The translations under genes and the position numbers were made by a program. From Ruminococcus sp. (GTDB lineage Bacteria > Bacillota > Clostridia > Oscillospirales > Acutalibacteraceae): a stretch of 64,000 nt of DNA. Each line of letters starts with the position of its first letter. Position 1 is the stretch's first letter. Under the pieces are notes generated by a model. It was not told where the DNA came from. It saw only the letters and a list, made by a program, of their open reading frames with translations, and did no database searches. Positions 55,401 through 62,700 of the stretch are shown in pieces. Where the stretch lies: positions 1-64,000 of the forward strand of contig JAFSZY010000016.1 in the NCBI GenBank assembly GCA_017458845.1, given 5' to 3'.

Positions 55401-56041
55401 TGTCATTTGAGTATAAAAACAAGCCCCTCATAAACTTGCCTCAAAAGGTAAGCGCCTCGGAGCTTTCGCATAAGGATAATAAGATTTTCAACAAACTTTT
55501 GCGCAAACCCGAATTTCTGGAGGACAAAAAATCAGGCGGCGCTCAAAGGGGCGAGGCGTTCCACAGCTTTATGGAGCACTGCGATTTCATTAAGGCAAAA
55601 GCAAATCCCGAGCTCGAAGCCAAAAGGCTTGTAAACGCCGGATTCTTACAGCCTGAAGAATATGACCTGCTCGACTTTAGTTCTATAAAAGAATTTTTAA
55701 GCAGTAGCCTAATAGGTCGTGTTATAAACAGCGAGGAGTACTTCAGGGAATACACCTTCACGGTAAAGATTAACGCCTCAGATTATGACGAGAACATTTG
55801 TGACGAGTTCAAAACTCACAAAATCATAATGCAGGGCGCCGTTGACCTCGCGTTTATCGAGAACGGCGAAGTTGTCATAGTTGACTACAAAACCGACAGG
55901 GTAAAGGATATCGAAAAGCTCGGCGCTATGTACCGCAAGCAGGTTGAGCTCTACAAAACCGCCCTTGAGGAAACAATGAACCTGAAAGTAAAGGAAGTCA
56001 TTATTTACTCGGTTTACAATAACAAGGCAATAAAAATATAA
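52475..56041 (+). CDS. addA: ATP-dependent helicase/nuclease subunit A
   Basis: An 1188-residue UvrD-type helicase with a C-terminal nuclease. Walker A AAAGSGKT is at residues 25-32, followed by VTFTRAATLEMRTRIENAI, DEFQDINDTQ (Walker B), SVHASKGLEFPV, and the nuclease motif GAVDLAFIENGEVVIVDYKT near 1130. It starts with TTG, with GGAG 10 bases upstream and an eight-base overlap with addB. With AddB it processes broken ends at Chi sites for RecA. Confidence 0.97.
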   Translation: MSNLQFTPAQQDAVDARSGNVLVSAAAGSGKTAVLVQRIIEAVTDRVNPVSIDKMLVVTFTRAATLEMRTRIENAIDSLLKDDPYNKYLLTQKHLLYSARISTIDSFCIEFVRRYFYKLGIQQDFSVPEEGEQNILINNAIDNTLEYFYQQNDEDFLNLVSAVCTHRGDDNLKKYILQIYRFLTALPFPEDYLDSVLSFYASGTGGFAASPYFNYIMDYARDCLLYCLELVDTCQGYLGTDTLLDADKIEKVRDVLLDDFKTLDNINAEIMSDNWDGVFERLNNLKFKRFTTLRNIEDNIVDIIKSIRDTYKDEVNRLKSVFISDISDINAETDRIYPVIKALFACVKRFIIEYDNLKADRNFLTYSDIEHLTVKLLCDKSGDEITFTDISEEISREFDLIMVDEFQDINDTQDLIFKAISNRRDNLFVVGDVKQSIYGFRQAKPEIFIDYKDSCKRYDRDNPDYPAKIILDKNFRSRLGVIEACNFVFSTLMSKELGGIEYNDEEKLVCGASYPESGAPNMELMLIDTSGINKEEDEKKEAFEAARIAEKIQKLVLEEKLQVTDKEGTRNIEYGDIAILLRSAKGDTRRAVTFANTLGEYMIPVISTEKNNFFEENEIKVILNLLRVIDNPVQDIPLLSVLMSPMFGFTSDEMAEIRSSKRRVPLYIAVKEYGGQNEKCREFIAFISKMRSLAATISADRLINIILSETGFDSVYSALNQKPSKNLYLLREYASKYAGSGYKTLTAFINFVDKMKDNGTIINSGDEPGLDNLNAVRIMSVHASKGLEFPVCILASTSTQFNLQDTSSDIVINSRGGVGLRYVDNLIKYETVQRKAVSLMMTDSQLSEEMRVLYVALTRARERLIITSAQQNPESYIAKLESKIPSYPISPYVLKRFNSFSDWLFTAALANPSCTGLRKFIEPDYTNFSHEYRPWSVSVVGLPSDEETDTDAVSTQQEKPAIKPNPEFISKFKERLSFEYKNKPLINLPQKVSASELSHKDNKIFNKLLRKPEFLEDKKSGGAQRGEAFHSFMEHCDFIKAKANPELEAKRLVNAGFLQPEEYDLLDFSSIKEFLSSSLIGRVINSEEYFREYTFTVKINASDYDENICDEFKTHKIIMQGAVDLAFIENGEVVIVDYKTDRVKDIEKLGAMYRKQVELYKTALEETMNLKVKEVIIYSVYNNKAIKI

Positions 56042-56082
56042 AAAAGCCCTCCCTTGGGGAATTTCGCGAGGGAAGCCTTTTT
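56042..56082. terminator. R1-type hairpin between convergent addA and pyrB
   Basis: AAAGCCCTCCCT and AGGGAAGCCTTTTT form an imperfect stem at the meeting point of the two genes. Sequence matches the R1 repeat end, so the repeat may have been taken over as terminator. Confidence 0.5.
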
Positions 56083-57157
56083 AAACTTCATAGTCGCAGT
56101 AATCACAGAACACTCTGTCGTTCTTTTTGTAGAAATTCTTGGGCAGATAGAACTGCTGCGGGTCGTTTGTAATACACTTGGGATTCGGGCACTTGTGCTG
56201 TTTGCTTTCAATCGGGTCGGGAAGGTCAAACACAAACGCGCCTTCCTCTCTGAGCAGGAGCACAATCAGCGCCATTCTGCCGTACATTCCGTACTGCGCC
56301 TGTTTAAAGTAGCACGCTCTCGGGTCGTCGTCAACCTCAATCGCGATTTCGTCAACTCTCGGAAGCGGATGAAGAATTATCATATCCTCCTTGGCAAGGC
56401 TGAGCTTGTCCATATCAAGCACAAACACGCCCTTCTGCTTTTCGTATTCTTCCTCTGTGGCGAATCGCTCGCGCTGAATACGAGTCATATAAAGCACGTC
56501 GAGGTCGGATATTGCGTCCTTAAGGTTGTTGATTTCCGTATATTCGCAGCCCGATTTATTGAGGATATCCTTTATGTAATCGGGAACGGTTAATTCTTTT
56601 GTGGAAATTAAAACGAAGCTGTTGCCTTCAAAATGGCTCATTGTCTTAATCAGCGAGTGGACTGTTCTGCCGTTGAGCAAATCTCCGCACAGACCTATTT
56701 TAAGGTGGTCGAGCCTGCCTTTCTCAAAGCTGAGAGTCACAACGTCCGTGAGCGTCTGGGTGGGGTGGAAGTGACCGCCGTCACCGCAGTTAATCAGCGG
56801 AACATCACTGTAAAGCGAAGCCGCCTTTGCCGAACCCTCCGTCGGGTGGCGCATAGCGATAATGTCGGCGTAACCGCTCACAACCGCGATTGTGTCCTTC
56901 AGGTTTTCGCCTTTGGCGACGGAAGAGTTCATCGGGTTGTCAAAGCCGATAGTCTTGCCGCCGAGGCGCATCATAGCAGTCTGGAACGACATCTGTGTTC
57001 TTGTTGACGGCTCATAAAACAGCGTAGCCATAATCTTGCCGTCGCAGGCGTGCTTGTAGACGTCGGGACGCTGCTTAATAACGCCCGCGAGTCTTATAGT
57101 CTGCTCCAGCTCGTCTTTTGTCATATATTCGAGGTCAATCAAATTCTTGTGCTTCAT
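56081..57157 (-). CDS. pyrB: Aspartate carbamoyltransferase with fused PyrI-type zinc domain
   Basis: A 358-residue enzyme making N-carbamoyl-aspartate in pyrimidine synthesis. FYEPSTRTQMSF (47-58) binds carbamoyl phosphate; MRHPTEGSA, HFHPTQTLTD and LHPLPRVDE are also present. Unlike standard PyrB (about 300-310 residues), it carries a C-terminal four-Cys zinc ribbon with Cys at 323, 328, 351 and 354 (CX4C-X22-CX2C). That is close to the zinc domain of the E. coli regulatory subunit PyrI. The ATG at 57157 follows GCGAGG. No other pyrimidine genes lie nearby. Confidence 0.93.
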   Translation of the reverse strand: MKHKNLIDLEYMTKDELEQTIRLAGVIKQRPDVYKHACDGKIMATLFYEPSTRTQMSFQTAMMRLGGKTIGFDNPMNSSVAKGENLKDTIAVVSGYADIIAMRHPTEGSAKAASLYSDVPLINCGDGGHFHPTQTLTDVVTLSFEKGRLDHLKIGLCGDLLNGRTVHSLIKTMSHFEGNSFVLISTKELTVPDYIKDILNKSGCEYTEINNLKDAISDLDVLYMTRIQRERFATEEEYEKQKGVFVLDMDKLSLAKEDMIILHPLPRVDEIAIEVDDDPRACYFKQAQYGMYGRMALIVLLLREEGAFVFDLPDPIESKQHKCPNPKCITNDPQQFYLPKNFYKKNDRVFCDYCDYEV

Positions 57158-57185
57158 ATTTCCTCGCCCTTCACAAATTTTTATC

Positions 57186-57214
57186 ATTGTATCAAATTTT
57201 TATTATTATTGCAA
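57186..57214 (-). promoter_or_regulatory. Promoter of pyrB
   Basis: On the minus strand TTGCAA (57209-57214), 17 bases, then TACAAT (57186-57191), about 25 bp before the start codon. The short leader leaves no room for a PyrR attenuator. Confidence 0.65.
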
Positions 57215-57220
57215 GGGCAA

Positions 57221-57280
57221 AAAAGCCTTCCCTTGGGGGAAGGTGTCGCGCCGAAGGCGTGACGGAAGAGGGTCAATTAT
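57221..57280. repeat. R1 palindromic repeat fragment
   Basis: AAGCCTTCCCTTGGGGGAAG-GTGTC-[GCGCCGAAGGCGT]-GACGGAAGAGGGTC: a single left module. Confidence 0.7.
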
Positions 57281-57309
57281 TAATAAAAAGAATCTTGCTT
57301 TGGTTGTAA

Positions 57310-57350
57310 AATAGTAATAGGGAGTTCCAGAATGGTACTCCCTATTACTA
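57310..57350 (-). terminator. Terminator of tRNA-Leu(CAA)
   Basis: AGTAATAGGGAGT and ACTCCCTATTACT form a perfect 13-bp stem just after the CCA end on the minus strand and are followed by ATTTTAC. Confidence 0.8.
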
Positions 57351-57437
57351 TGGTGCCGGTGACCGGACTCGAACCGGTACGGTATCGCTACCGGCGGATT
57401 TTGAGTCCGCTACGTCTGCCAATTCCATCACACCGGC
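57351..57437 (-). tRNA. tRNA-Leu (anticodon CAA)
   Basis: On the minus strand the acceptor stem GCCGGTG pairs with CACCGGC. The D arm has ATGGAATTGGCAGAC, the anticodon stem-loop is GCGGA-CTCAAAA-TCCGC (anticodon CAA, reading UUG), a long variable arm follows, and the T arm has CCGGTTCGAGTCCGG. CCA is encoded. Confidence 0.96.
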
Positions 57438-57450
57438 TTATTGCCCTGAT

Positions 57451-57479
57451 ATTATACAACAATTCCTATTAAAAATCAA
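57451..57479 (-). promoter_or_regulatory. Promoter of tRNA-Leu(CAA)
   Basis: On the minus strand TTGATT (57474-57479), 17 bases, then TATAAT (57451-57456). Confidence 0.75.
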
Positions 57480-57573
57480 GTAATAATATTATTGTCAAAT
57501 AATATAAAAATTCAGGCATAATGCTATAAAATCTAAACAACCTTCCAAAGTTGCGTATTTTTCTATATTAGAA

Positions 57574-57601
57574 TTGTTTAACGCCTCTTTTTTTATATAA
57601 T
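57574..57601 (+). promoter_or_regulatory. Promoter of the pur gene cluster
   Basis: TTGTTT (57574-57579), 16 bases, then TATAAT (57596-57601), 40 bp before purC. No purine riboswitch or clear PurR box was seen in the 100 bases upstream. Confidence 0.6.
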
Positions 57602-57640
57602 GTATGTGTAAAAATATTTATATTGCCATGGGAGGTAATT

Positions 57641-58348
57641 ATGCAGAAATTAGAGCAAATGTATGAGGGCAAAGCCAAGAAGGTTTTTGCCACAGATAAC
57701 GAGGATTATTGCATTGTTTCCTACAAGGACGACGCCACAGCCTTCAACGGCGAAAAGAAAGGCACAATCGTGGGCAAGGGCGTTGTGAACAACCGTATGT
57801 CCAACTTTATGTTCAAGCTTCTTGAGGCTAAGGGTGTTCCCACTGATTTTGTTGAGGAGCTCAGCGACCGCGAGACCGTTCTCAAAAAGGTCGAGATTGT
57901 ACCTCTCGAGGTAATTATCCGCAACAAGGCGGCGGGTTCTTTCTCCAAGCGTTTCGGCGTTCCCGAGGGTACTGAGCTTAAATGCCCCACACTCGAGTTC
58001 TGTCTCAAGGATGACGACCTCGGCGACCCGATGATTAACGAAAGCCAGATTTACGCTATCGGTGCGGCTACAAAGGAAGAAATCGAGAAGATTTCCGAGT
58101 ACGCCTATAAGGTGAACGACGTTATGGTTGAGTTCTTCAAGTCCGTCAACGTTGACCTTATCGACTTCAAGATTGAGTTCGGACGTTTCCACGGCGATAT
58201 TCTCCTCGCTGACGAGATTTCTCCCGATACCTGCCGTTTCTGGGATATGGATACCCAGGAGAAACTCGACAAAGACCGTTTCCGCCGTGATATGGGCGGT
58301 GTAGAGGACGCTTACGCTGAAATGATGAAGCGCGTAGGTCTCGCGTAA
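57641..58348 (+). CDS. purC: Phosphoribosylaminoimidazole-succinocarboxamide synthase
   Basis: A 235-residue SAICAR synthetase joining aspartate to CAIR in purine synthesis. [34 protein letters not shown] and the signature [14 protein letters not shown] are clear. GGGAGGTAAT precedes the ATG at 57641; the in-frame TTG at 57623 overlaps that site. It opens the purine cluster. Confidence 0.97.
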   Translation: MQKLEQMYEGKAKKVFATDNEDYCIVSYKDDATAFNGEKKGTIVGKGVVNNRMSNFMFKLLEAKGVPTDFVEELSDRETVLKKVEIVPLEVIIRNKAAGSFSKRFGVPEGTELKCPTLEFCLKDDDLGDPMINESQIYAIGAATKEEIEKISEYAYKVNDVMVEFFKSVNVDLIDFKIEFGRFHGDILLADEISPDTCRFWDMDTQEKLDKDRFRRDMGGVEDAYAEMMKRVGLA

Positions 58349-58423
58349 AACAGAAGTAAAGCGGGTTGCCAAGGCTCCCGCCTCAGATATTTTGATGTTA
58401 AAAGATTTTAAAAATAGGTTTAT

Positions 58424-59899
58424 ATGAATTATTCTTTTGATAACCTTCCAAAGGAAGGGCTCCACGAGGAATGTGGAGTTTTCGGTATATACAGCGACGG
58501 TTCAGTTAATCCTGCCTACGCGTGCTACAACGGGCTTCTTGCTCTCCAGCACCGCGGACAGGAGAGCTGCGGCATAGCCGTATCCGACCGCGGTGTTATG
58601 GACTACCACAAGGATATGGGCTTGGTTACCGAGGTTTTCAACAATTCTGTATTAGATTCTTTAAGCGGACAAATGGCGGTTTCCCATGTCCGTTACTCAA
58701 CAGCAGGCGGCTCTGTGCTTGAAAACGCACAGCCGCTTGTTATGCGTTATGTAAAGGGTACTCTCGCTGTTGCTCACAACGGAAATCTGACTAACGCGGT
58801 CGAAATCCGCCGCAATCTTGAACAGCGCGGAGCTATCTTCCAGACCACTATCGACTCCGAGGTAATCTGTTACGTTATAGCCCGCGAAAGACTTAAATGC
58901 CGCTCGGCTGAGGAAGCTATTGTTCAGGCTGTCAAGAAGCTCGAGGGAGCCTATTCGCTACTCGTTATGAGCCCGACAAAGCTCATAGCGGCTCGCGACC
59001 CGCACGGCTTCAGACCGCTGTGTATGGGCAGGATTAACAACTCCTACGTTTTCTCAAGCGAGTCCGCAGCGCTCGACGCTTGCGGAGCCGAGTTTGTTCG
59101 TGATGTTGAACCGGGCGAGATTATCGTCGTTGACAAAAACGGCGTCAGGAGTATTCTCCCCGAAAAGAAATGCAACAAGAGCCTTTGTGTGTTTGAATAT
59201 ATCTATTTTGCCCGCACCGACAGTCAAATCGACGGTCTCAGCGTTTACGAAACCCGCAAACAGGCTGGGCGAATATTAGCCCGTGAGTTCCCTGTTGAGG
59301 CTGATTTGGTCATAGGAGTGCCCGAGTCGGGTATTGACGCCGCCATAGGCTACAGCGAACAGTCGGGTATTCCTTACGAAAAAGCGATAGTCAAGAACGG
59401 CTACATCGGCAGGACTTTTATTAAGCCCACTCAAAAGGACAGAATGAATTCCGTCAGGATTAAGCTTAACCCGATTTCAGACATCATCAAGGGCAAACGT
59501 GTTGTCGTTATCGACGACAGTATCGTGCGCGGCACCACAATCGACCGAATCACCAATATGCTTAAGAGCGCGGGAGCCAAGGAAGTACATATGCGAATCA
59601 GCTCGCCGCCGTTCTTGTGGCCGTGCTATTACGGAACCGACATTCCGTCACGCGGAGAGCTTATAGCGGTCAATCACACGATTGATGAAATCTGCAAGCT
59701 CAGCGGAGCAGACACTCTCGGATATCTCCCCGTAGAGTATCTCGACGAAATGCTCGGCGGAAAGTTTAAGGACTACTGCGACGCATGCTTCACGGGATAT
59801 TATCCCGCGCCCGTTACCAAGCTCACCTTCAAGGGCAAGGAACGCGGCGGAATGAATTTTCAAAATAAACAAAACTGCGCCTCAAAGGAGGAAACATAA
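58424..59899 (+). CDS. purF: Amidophosphoribosyltransferase
   Basis: A 491-residue enzyme of the first committed purine step (PRPP plus glutamine to phosphoribosylamine). The N-terminal nucleophile Cys17 in EECGVFG is exposed after removal of a 16-residue propeptide. The PRPP loop is VVVIDDSIVRGTT, and CDACFTGYYP supplies two Cys of the [4Fe-4S] cluster found in the B. subtilis type. No strong ribosome binding site precedes the ATG. Confidence 0.97.
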   Translation: MNYSFDNLPKEGLHEECGVFGIYSDGSVNPAYACYNGLLALQHRGQESCGIAVSDRGVMDYHKDMGLVTEVFNNSVLDSLSGQMAVSHVRYSTAGGSVLENAQPLVMRYVKGTLAVAHNGNLTNAVEIRRNLEQRGAIFQTTIDSEVICYVIARERLKCRSAEEAIVQAVKKLEGAYSLLVMSPTKLIAARDPHGFRPLCMGRINNSYVFSSESAALDACGAEFVRDVEPGEIIVVDKNGVRSILPEKKCNKSLCVFEYIYFARTDSQIDGLSVYETRKQAGRILAREFPVEADLVIGVPESGIDAAIGYSEQSGIPYEKAIVKNGYIGRTFIKPTQKDRMNSVRIKLNPISDIIKGKRVVVIDDSIVRGTTIDRITNMLKSAGAKEVHMRISSPPFLWPCYYGTDIPSRGELIAVNHTIDEICKLSGADTLGYLPVEYLDEMLGGKFKDYCDACFTGYYPAPVTKLTFKGKERGGMNFQNKQNCASKEET

Positions 59900-61335
59900 T
59901 GAGTAAAAACGCTTACGAAAGCCCGTTATCTTCAAGATATTCGAGCAAAGAAATGAAATATATCTTTTCACCAGATAAGAAGTTCAGAACCTGGCGAAAG
60001 CTGTGGATCGCTCTCGCTGAGTCTGAGATGGAGCTCGGTCTGCCTATTACACAGGAGCAGATTGATGAGCTCAAAGCTAATCAGGACGACATCAACTATG
60101 AGGTTGCTCAGGAGCGTGAAAAGCTCGTGCGTCACGACGTTATGAGTCACGTTTACGCTTACGGTCAACAGTGTCCTAAAGCGAAGGGTATTATTCACCT
60201 CGGCGCGACCTCCTGCTATGTCGGCGACAACACCGACTTGATTATTATGCGCAAGGGCTTGGAGCTTGTGCGCAACAAGCTCATAACCGTTATCCGCAAT
60301 CTTTCCAAGTTCGCGGATGAGTACAAGGCTCTGCCGACTCTGGCGTTTACCCATTTTCAGCCCGCTCAGCCCACAACAGTAGGCAAGCGCGCGACGCTCT
60401 GGATTCAGGAATTGCTCCTCGATTTGGAGGATGTGGAATATATGCTCTCCAAGGCTAAGCTTCTCGGCTCTAAGGGTACAACAGGTACTCAGGCGAGTTT
60501 TTTGGAGCTCTTCGAGGGCGACCACGAAAAATGCAAGAAGATAGACAAGATGATTGCCGAAAAGATGGGCTTTGACGGCTGCTTTGCCGTTTCGGGACAG
60601 ACATATTCGAGAAAGATTGACTCTCAGTACCTCAACGTTCTCGCGGGTATCGCTCAGTCTGCCGCTAAGTTCTCCAACGACATTCGCCTTTTGCAGCACC
60701 TCAAGGAAGTTGAGGAGCCGTTTGAGAAGAACCAAATCGGTTCGTCCGCTATGGCGTACAAGCGCAATCCTATGCGCAGCGAAAGAATCGGCTCGCTCAG
60801 CCGCTATGTTATGGTTGACGTGCTCAACGGTTACTTCACAACCGCCACGCAGTGGTTCGAGCGCACGCTTGACGACAGCGCGAACAAGCGTCTCAGCGTT
60901 CCCGAGGCTTTCCTTGCGATTGACGGTATACTCAATCTTTACGCTAACGTAGCCGACGGACTTGTTGTGTATCCCAAGGTTATCGAGAGCAGACTCCGCA
61001 AGGAACTGCCCTTTATGGCGACCGAGAACATTATGATGGACGCCGTCAAAAACCGCGGCGCTGACCGTCAGGTTCTCCACGAGAAAATCCGTCAGTACTC
61101 TATGGAAGCCTCCAAGGTTATCAAGGAAGAGGGCGGAGAGAACGATCTTCTCGAGCGTATCGCGGCTGACGAAGCCTTCGGCGTAAGTCTAGACGAGCTT
61201 CAGGTTATCCTTGACCCCGGGAAATACACGGGCAGAGCCAAGGAACAGACCGCCGATTTCCTCAGTGAGCAGGTTAAGCCCATTCTCGAAAAATACAGCT
61301 CGCTAGAGGACGAAAAACCTGAAATTAACGTATAA
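59899..61335 (+). CDS. purB: Adenylosuccinate lyase
   Basis: A 478-residue fumarase-superfamily enzyme that cleaves SAICAR and adenylosuccinate. The signature SSAMAYKRNPMRSE is near residue 285, and ATSCYVGDNTDL and FTHFQPAQPTTVGKR are the other two conserved blocks. AAAGGAGG precedes the ATG, which overlaps the purF stop by one base. Confidence 0.97.
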   Translation: MSKNAYESPLSSRYSSKEMKYIFSPDKKFRTWRKLWIALAESEMELGLPITQEQIDELKANQDDINYEVAQEREKLVRHDVMSHVYAYGQQCPKAKGIIHLGATSCYVGDNTDLIIMRKGLELVRNKLITVIRNLSKFADEYKALPTLAFTHFQPAQPTTVGKRATLWIQELLLDLEDVEYMLSKAKLLGSKGTTGTQASFLELFEGDHEKCKKIDKMIAEKMGFDGCFAVSGQTYSRKIDSQYLNVLAGIAQSAAKFSNDIRLLQHLKEVEEPFEKNQIGSSAMAYKRNPMRSERIGSLSRYVMVDVLNGYFTTATQWFERTLDDSANKRLSVPEAFLAIDGILNLYANVADGLVVYPKVIESRLRKELPFMATENIMMDAVKNRGADRQVLHEKIRQYSMEASKVIKEEGGENDLLERIAADEAFGVSLDELQVILDPGKYTGRAKEQTADFLSEQVKPILEKYSSLEDEKPEINV

Positions 61336-61342
61336 TAAATTT

Positions 61343-61393
61343 ATCATTCTGAGCTAACTTTCCCCGTCATTCTGAGCGTTAGCGAAGAATCTT
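61343..61393 (+). repeat. CATTCTGAG-GCGAAGAATCT intergenic repeat
   Basis: One truncated (ATCATTCTGAG) and one full unit (GTCATTCTGAGCGTTAGCG then AAGAATCTT). A copy on the other strand lies at 42145-42177. Confidence 0.75.
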
Positions 61394-61410
61394 ATAAAAA
61401 GGAGAAAATT

Positions 61411-62688
61411 ATGGTTAAAGCTATAGTAGGCGCCAACTGGGGCGACGAGGGCAAGGGTAAAATCACCGACGTGCTCTCAAGCGGCAGCGATGTCGTAATC
61501 CGCTTTCAGGGAGGCGCTAACGCGGGACACACCATTATCAATAATTACGGAAAGTTCGCGCTTCATCAGCTGCCCTCAGGTGTATTCCATCAGAACATCA
61601 CCAACATCATCGGCAACGGCGTAGCGTTCAGCGTTGAGAATTTTGTAAAAGAAATCAGGGAACTTGAAAACAGAGGCGTTCCAAAGCCCAACGTTCTAAT
61701 TTCCGACAGAGCTCAGATTGTAATGCCTTATCACGTAGCTTTTGACTGCTATGAGGAAGAGCGTCTGGGCAAAAATTCCTTCGGTTCCACAAAGAGCGGT
61801 ATAGCACCGTTTTATTCCGATAAATACAGCAAAATCGGCTTTCAGATTAACGAGCTTTACGACGACGTAGACACTCTCAAAGAAAAGATAGCCCATGCTG
61901 TTGAAATCAAAAACGCGACCTTAAAGAACCTTTATAACAAGGATGAAATTACCGTTGACGAGATTTTTGACAAGCTTATGGAGTACAGAGATGTTCTCGC
62001 TCCCTATGTGGGCGACAGCTTCCAGTTTGTCAGAAAAGCAATCTCCGAGGGCAAGAACATCCTGCTCGAAGGTCAGCTCGGTTCCTTAAAGGACACCGAT
62101 TTCGGAATCTATCCTATGGTTACGTCCTCAAACACTATCGCGGGTTACGGAGCTGTAGGCGCGGGCATACCTCCCTATGAGATTAAAGAGGTCATCACCG
62201 TCGTAAAAGCCTATTCAAGCGCGGTCGGCGCGGGCGAGTTCGTTTCCGAAATTTTCGGCGAAGAAGCTGACAAGCTCCGCAACTTCGGCGGAGACGGCGG
62301 CGAGTACGGCGCCACCACAGGCAGACCGAGACGTATGGGCTGGCTCGACTTGGTAGCGAGCCGCTACGGTTGTCAGGTTCAGGGAGCTACAAGCGTAGCC
62401 TTCACCGTTATAGACGCTTTAGGTTATCTTGACGAAATTCCCGTCTGTGTAGCTTACGAGCTTGACGGCGAAATCATAGATTATTTCCCCAGCACAACAA
62501 AGCTCAAAAGATGCAAGCCTGTGCTCAAAAAGCTCAAAGGCTGGAAGTGCGATGTTACAGGCATCAAGAATTATGAGGATTTACCCAAGGAGTGCCGCGA
62601 TTATATCGAGTTTGCCGAGAAGGAAATCGGCGTACATATTGGTATTGTCAGCAACGGCCCCGCCAGAGAGGATATAATTTACAGATAA
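61411..62688 (+). CDS. purA: Adenylosuccinate synthetase
   Basis: A 425-residue GTP-dependent enzyme joining IMP and aspartate, the first step to AMP. VGANWGDEGKGKITD at the N-terminus is the P-loop, GGANAGHTI binds IMP, and TTGRPRRMGWLDLV lies near residue 305. It is somewhat divergent in the middle (GSTKSGIAPFYSDKYSK). AAAGGAGA precedes the ATG. Confidence 0.96.
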   Translation: MVKAIVGANWGDEGKGKITDVLSSGSDVVIRFQGGANAGHTIINNYGKFALHQLPSGVFHQNITNIIGNGVAFSVENFVKEIRELENRGVPKPNVLISDRAQIVMPYHVAFDCYEEERLGKNSFGSTKSGIAPFYSDKYSKIGFQINELYDDVDTLKEKIAHAVEIKNATLKNLYNKDEITVDEIFDKLMEYRDVLAPYVGDSFQFVRKAISEGKNILLEGQLGSLKDTDFGIYPMVTSSNTIAGYGAVGAGIPPYEIKEVITVVKAYSSAVGAGEFVSEIFGEEADKLRNFGGDGGEYGATTGRPRRMGWLDLVASRYGCQVQGATSVAFTVIDALGYLDEIPVCVAYELDGEIIDYFPSTTKLKRCKPVLKKLKGWKCDVTGIKNYEDLPKECRDYIEFAEKEIGVHIGIVSNGPAREDIIYR

Positions 62689-62700
62689 TCGAGGTTTGTT

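Noticed and set aside
56054..56593. Plus-strand open frame of 179 codons
   Set aside because: It is the antisense shadow of pyrB, which has clear catalytic motifs on the minus strand.
57438..57640. Purine riboswitch before purC
   Set aside because: I looked for the conserved purine aptamer core between the tRNA promoter and purC and did not find it.
59968..61080. Long minus-strand open frame of 370 codons
   Set aside because: It is the antisense shadow of purB; it has no ribosome binding site or recognisable domain.
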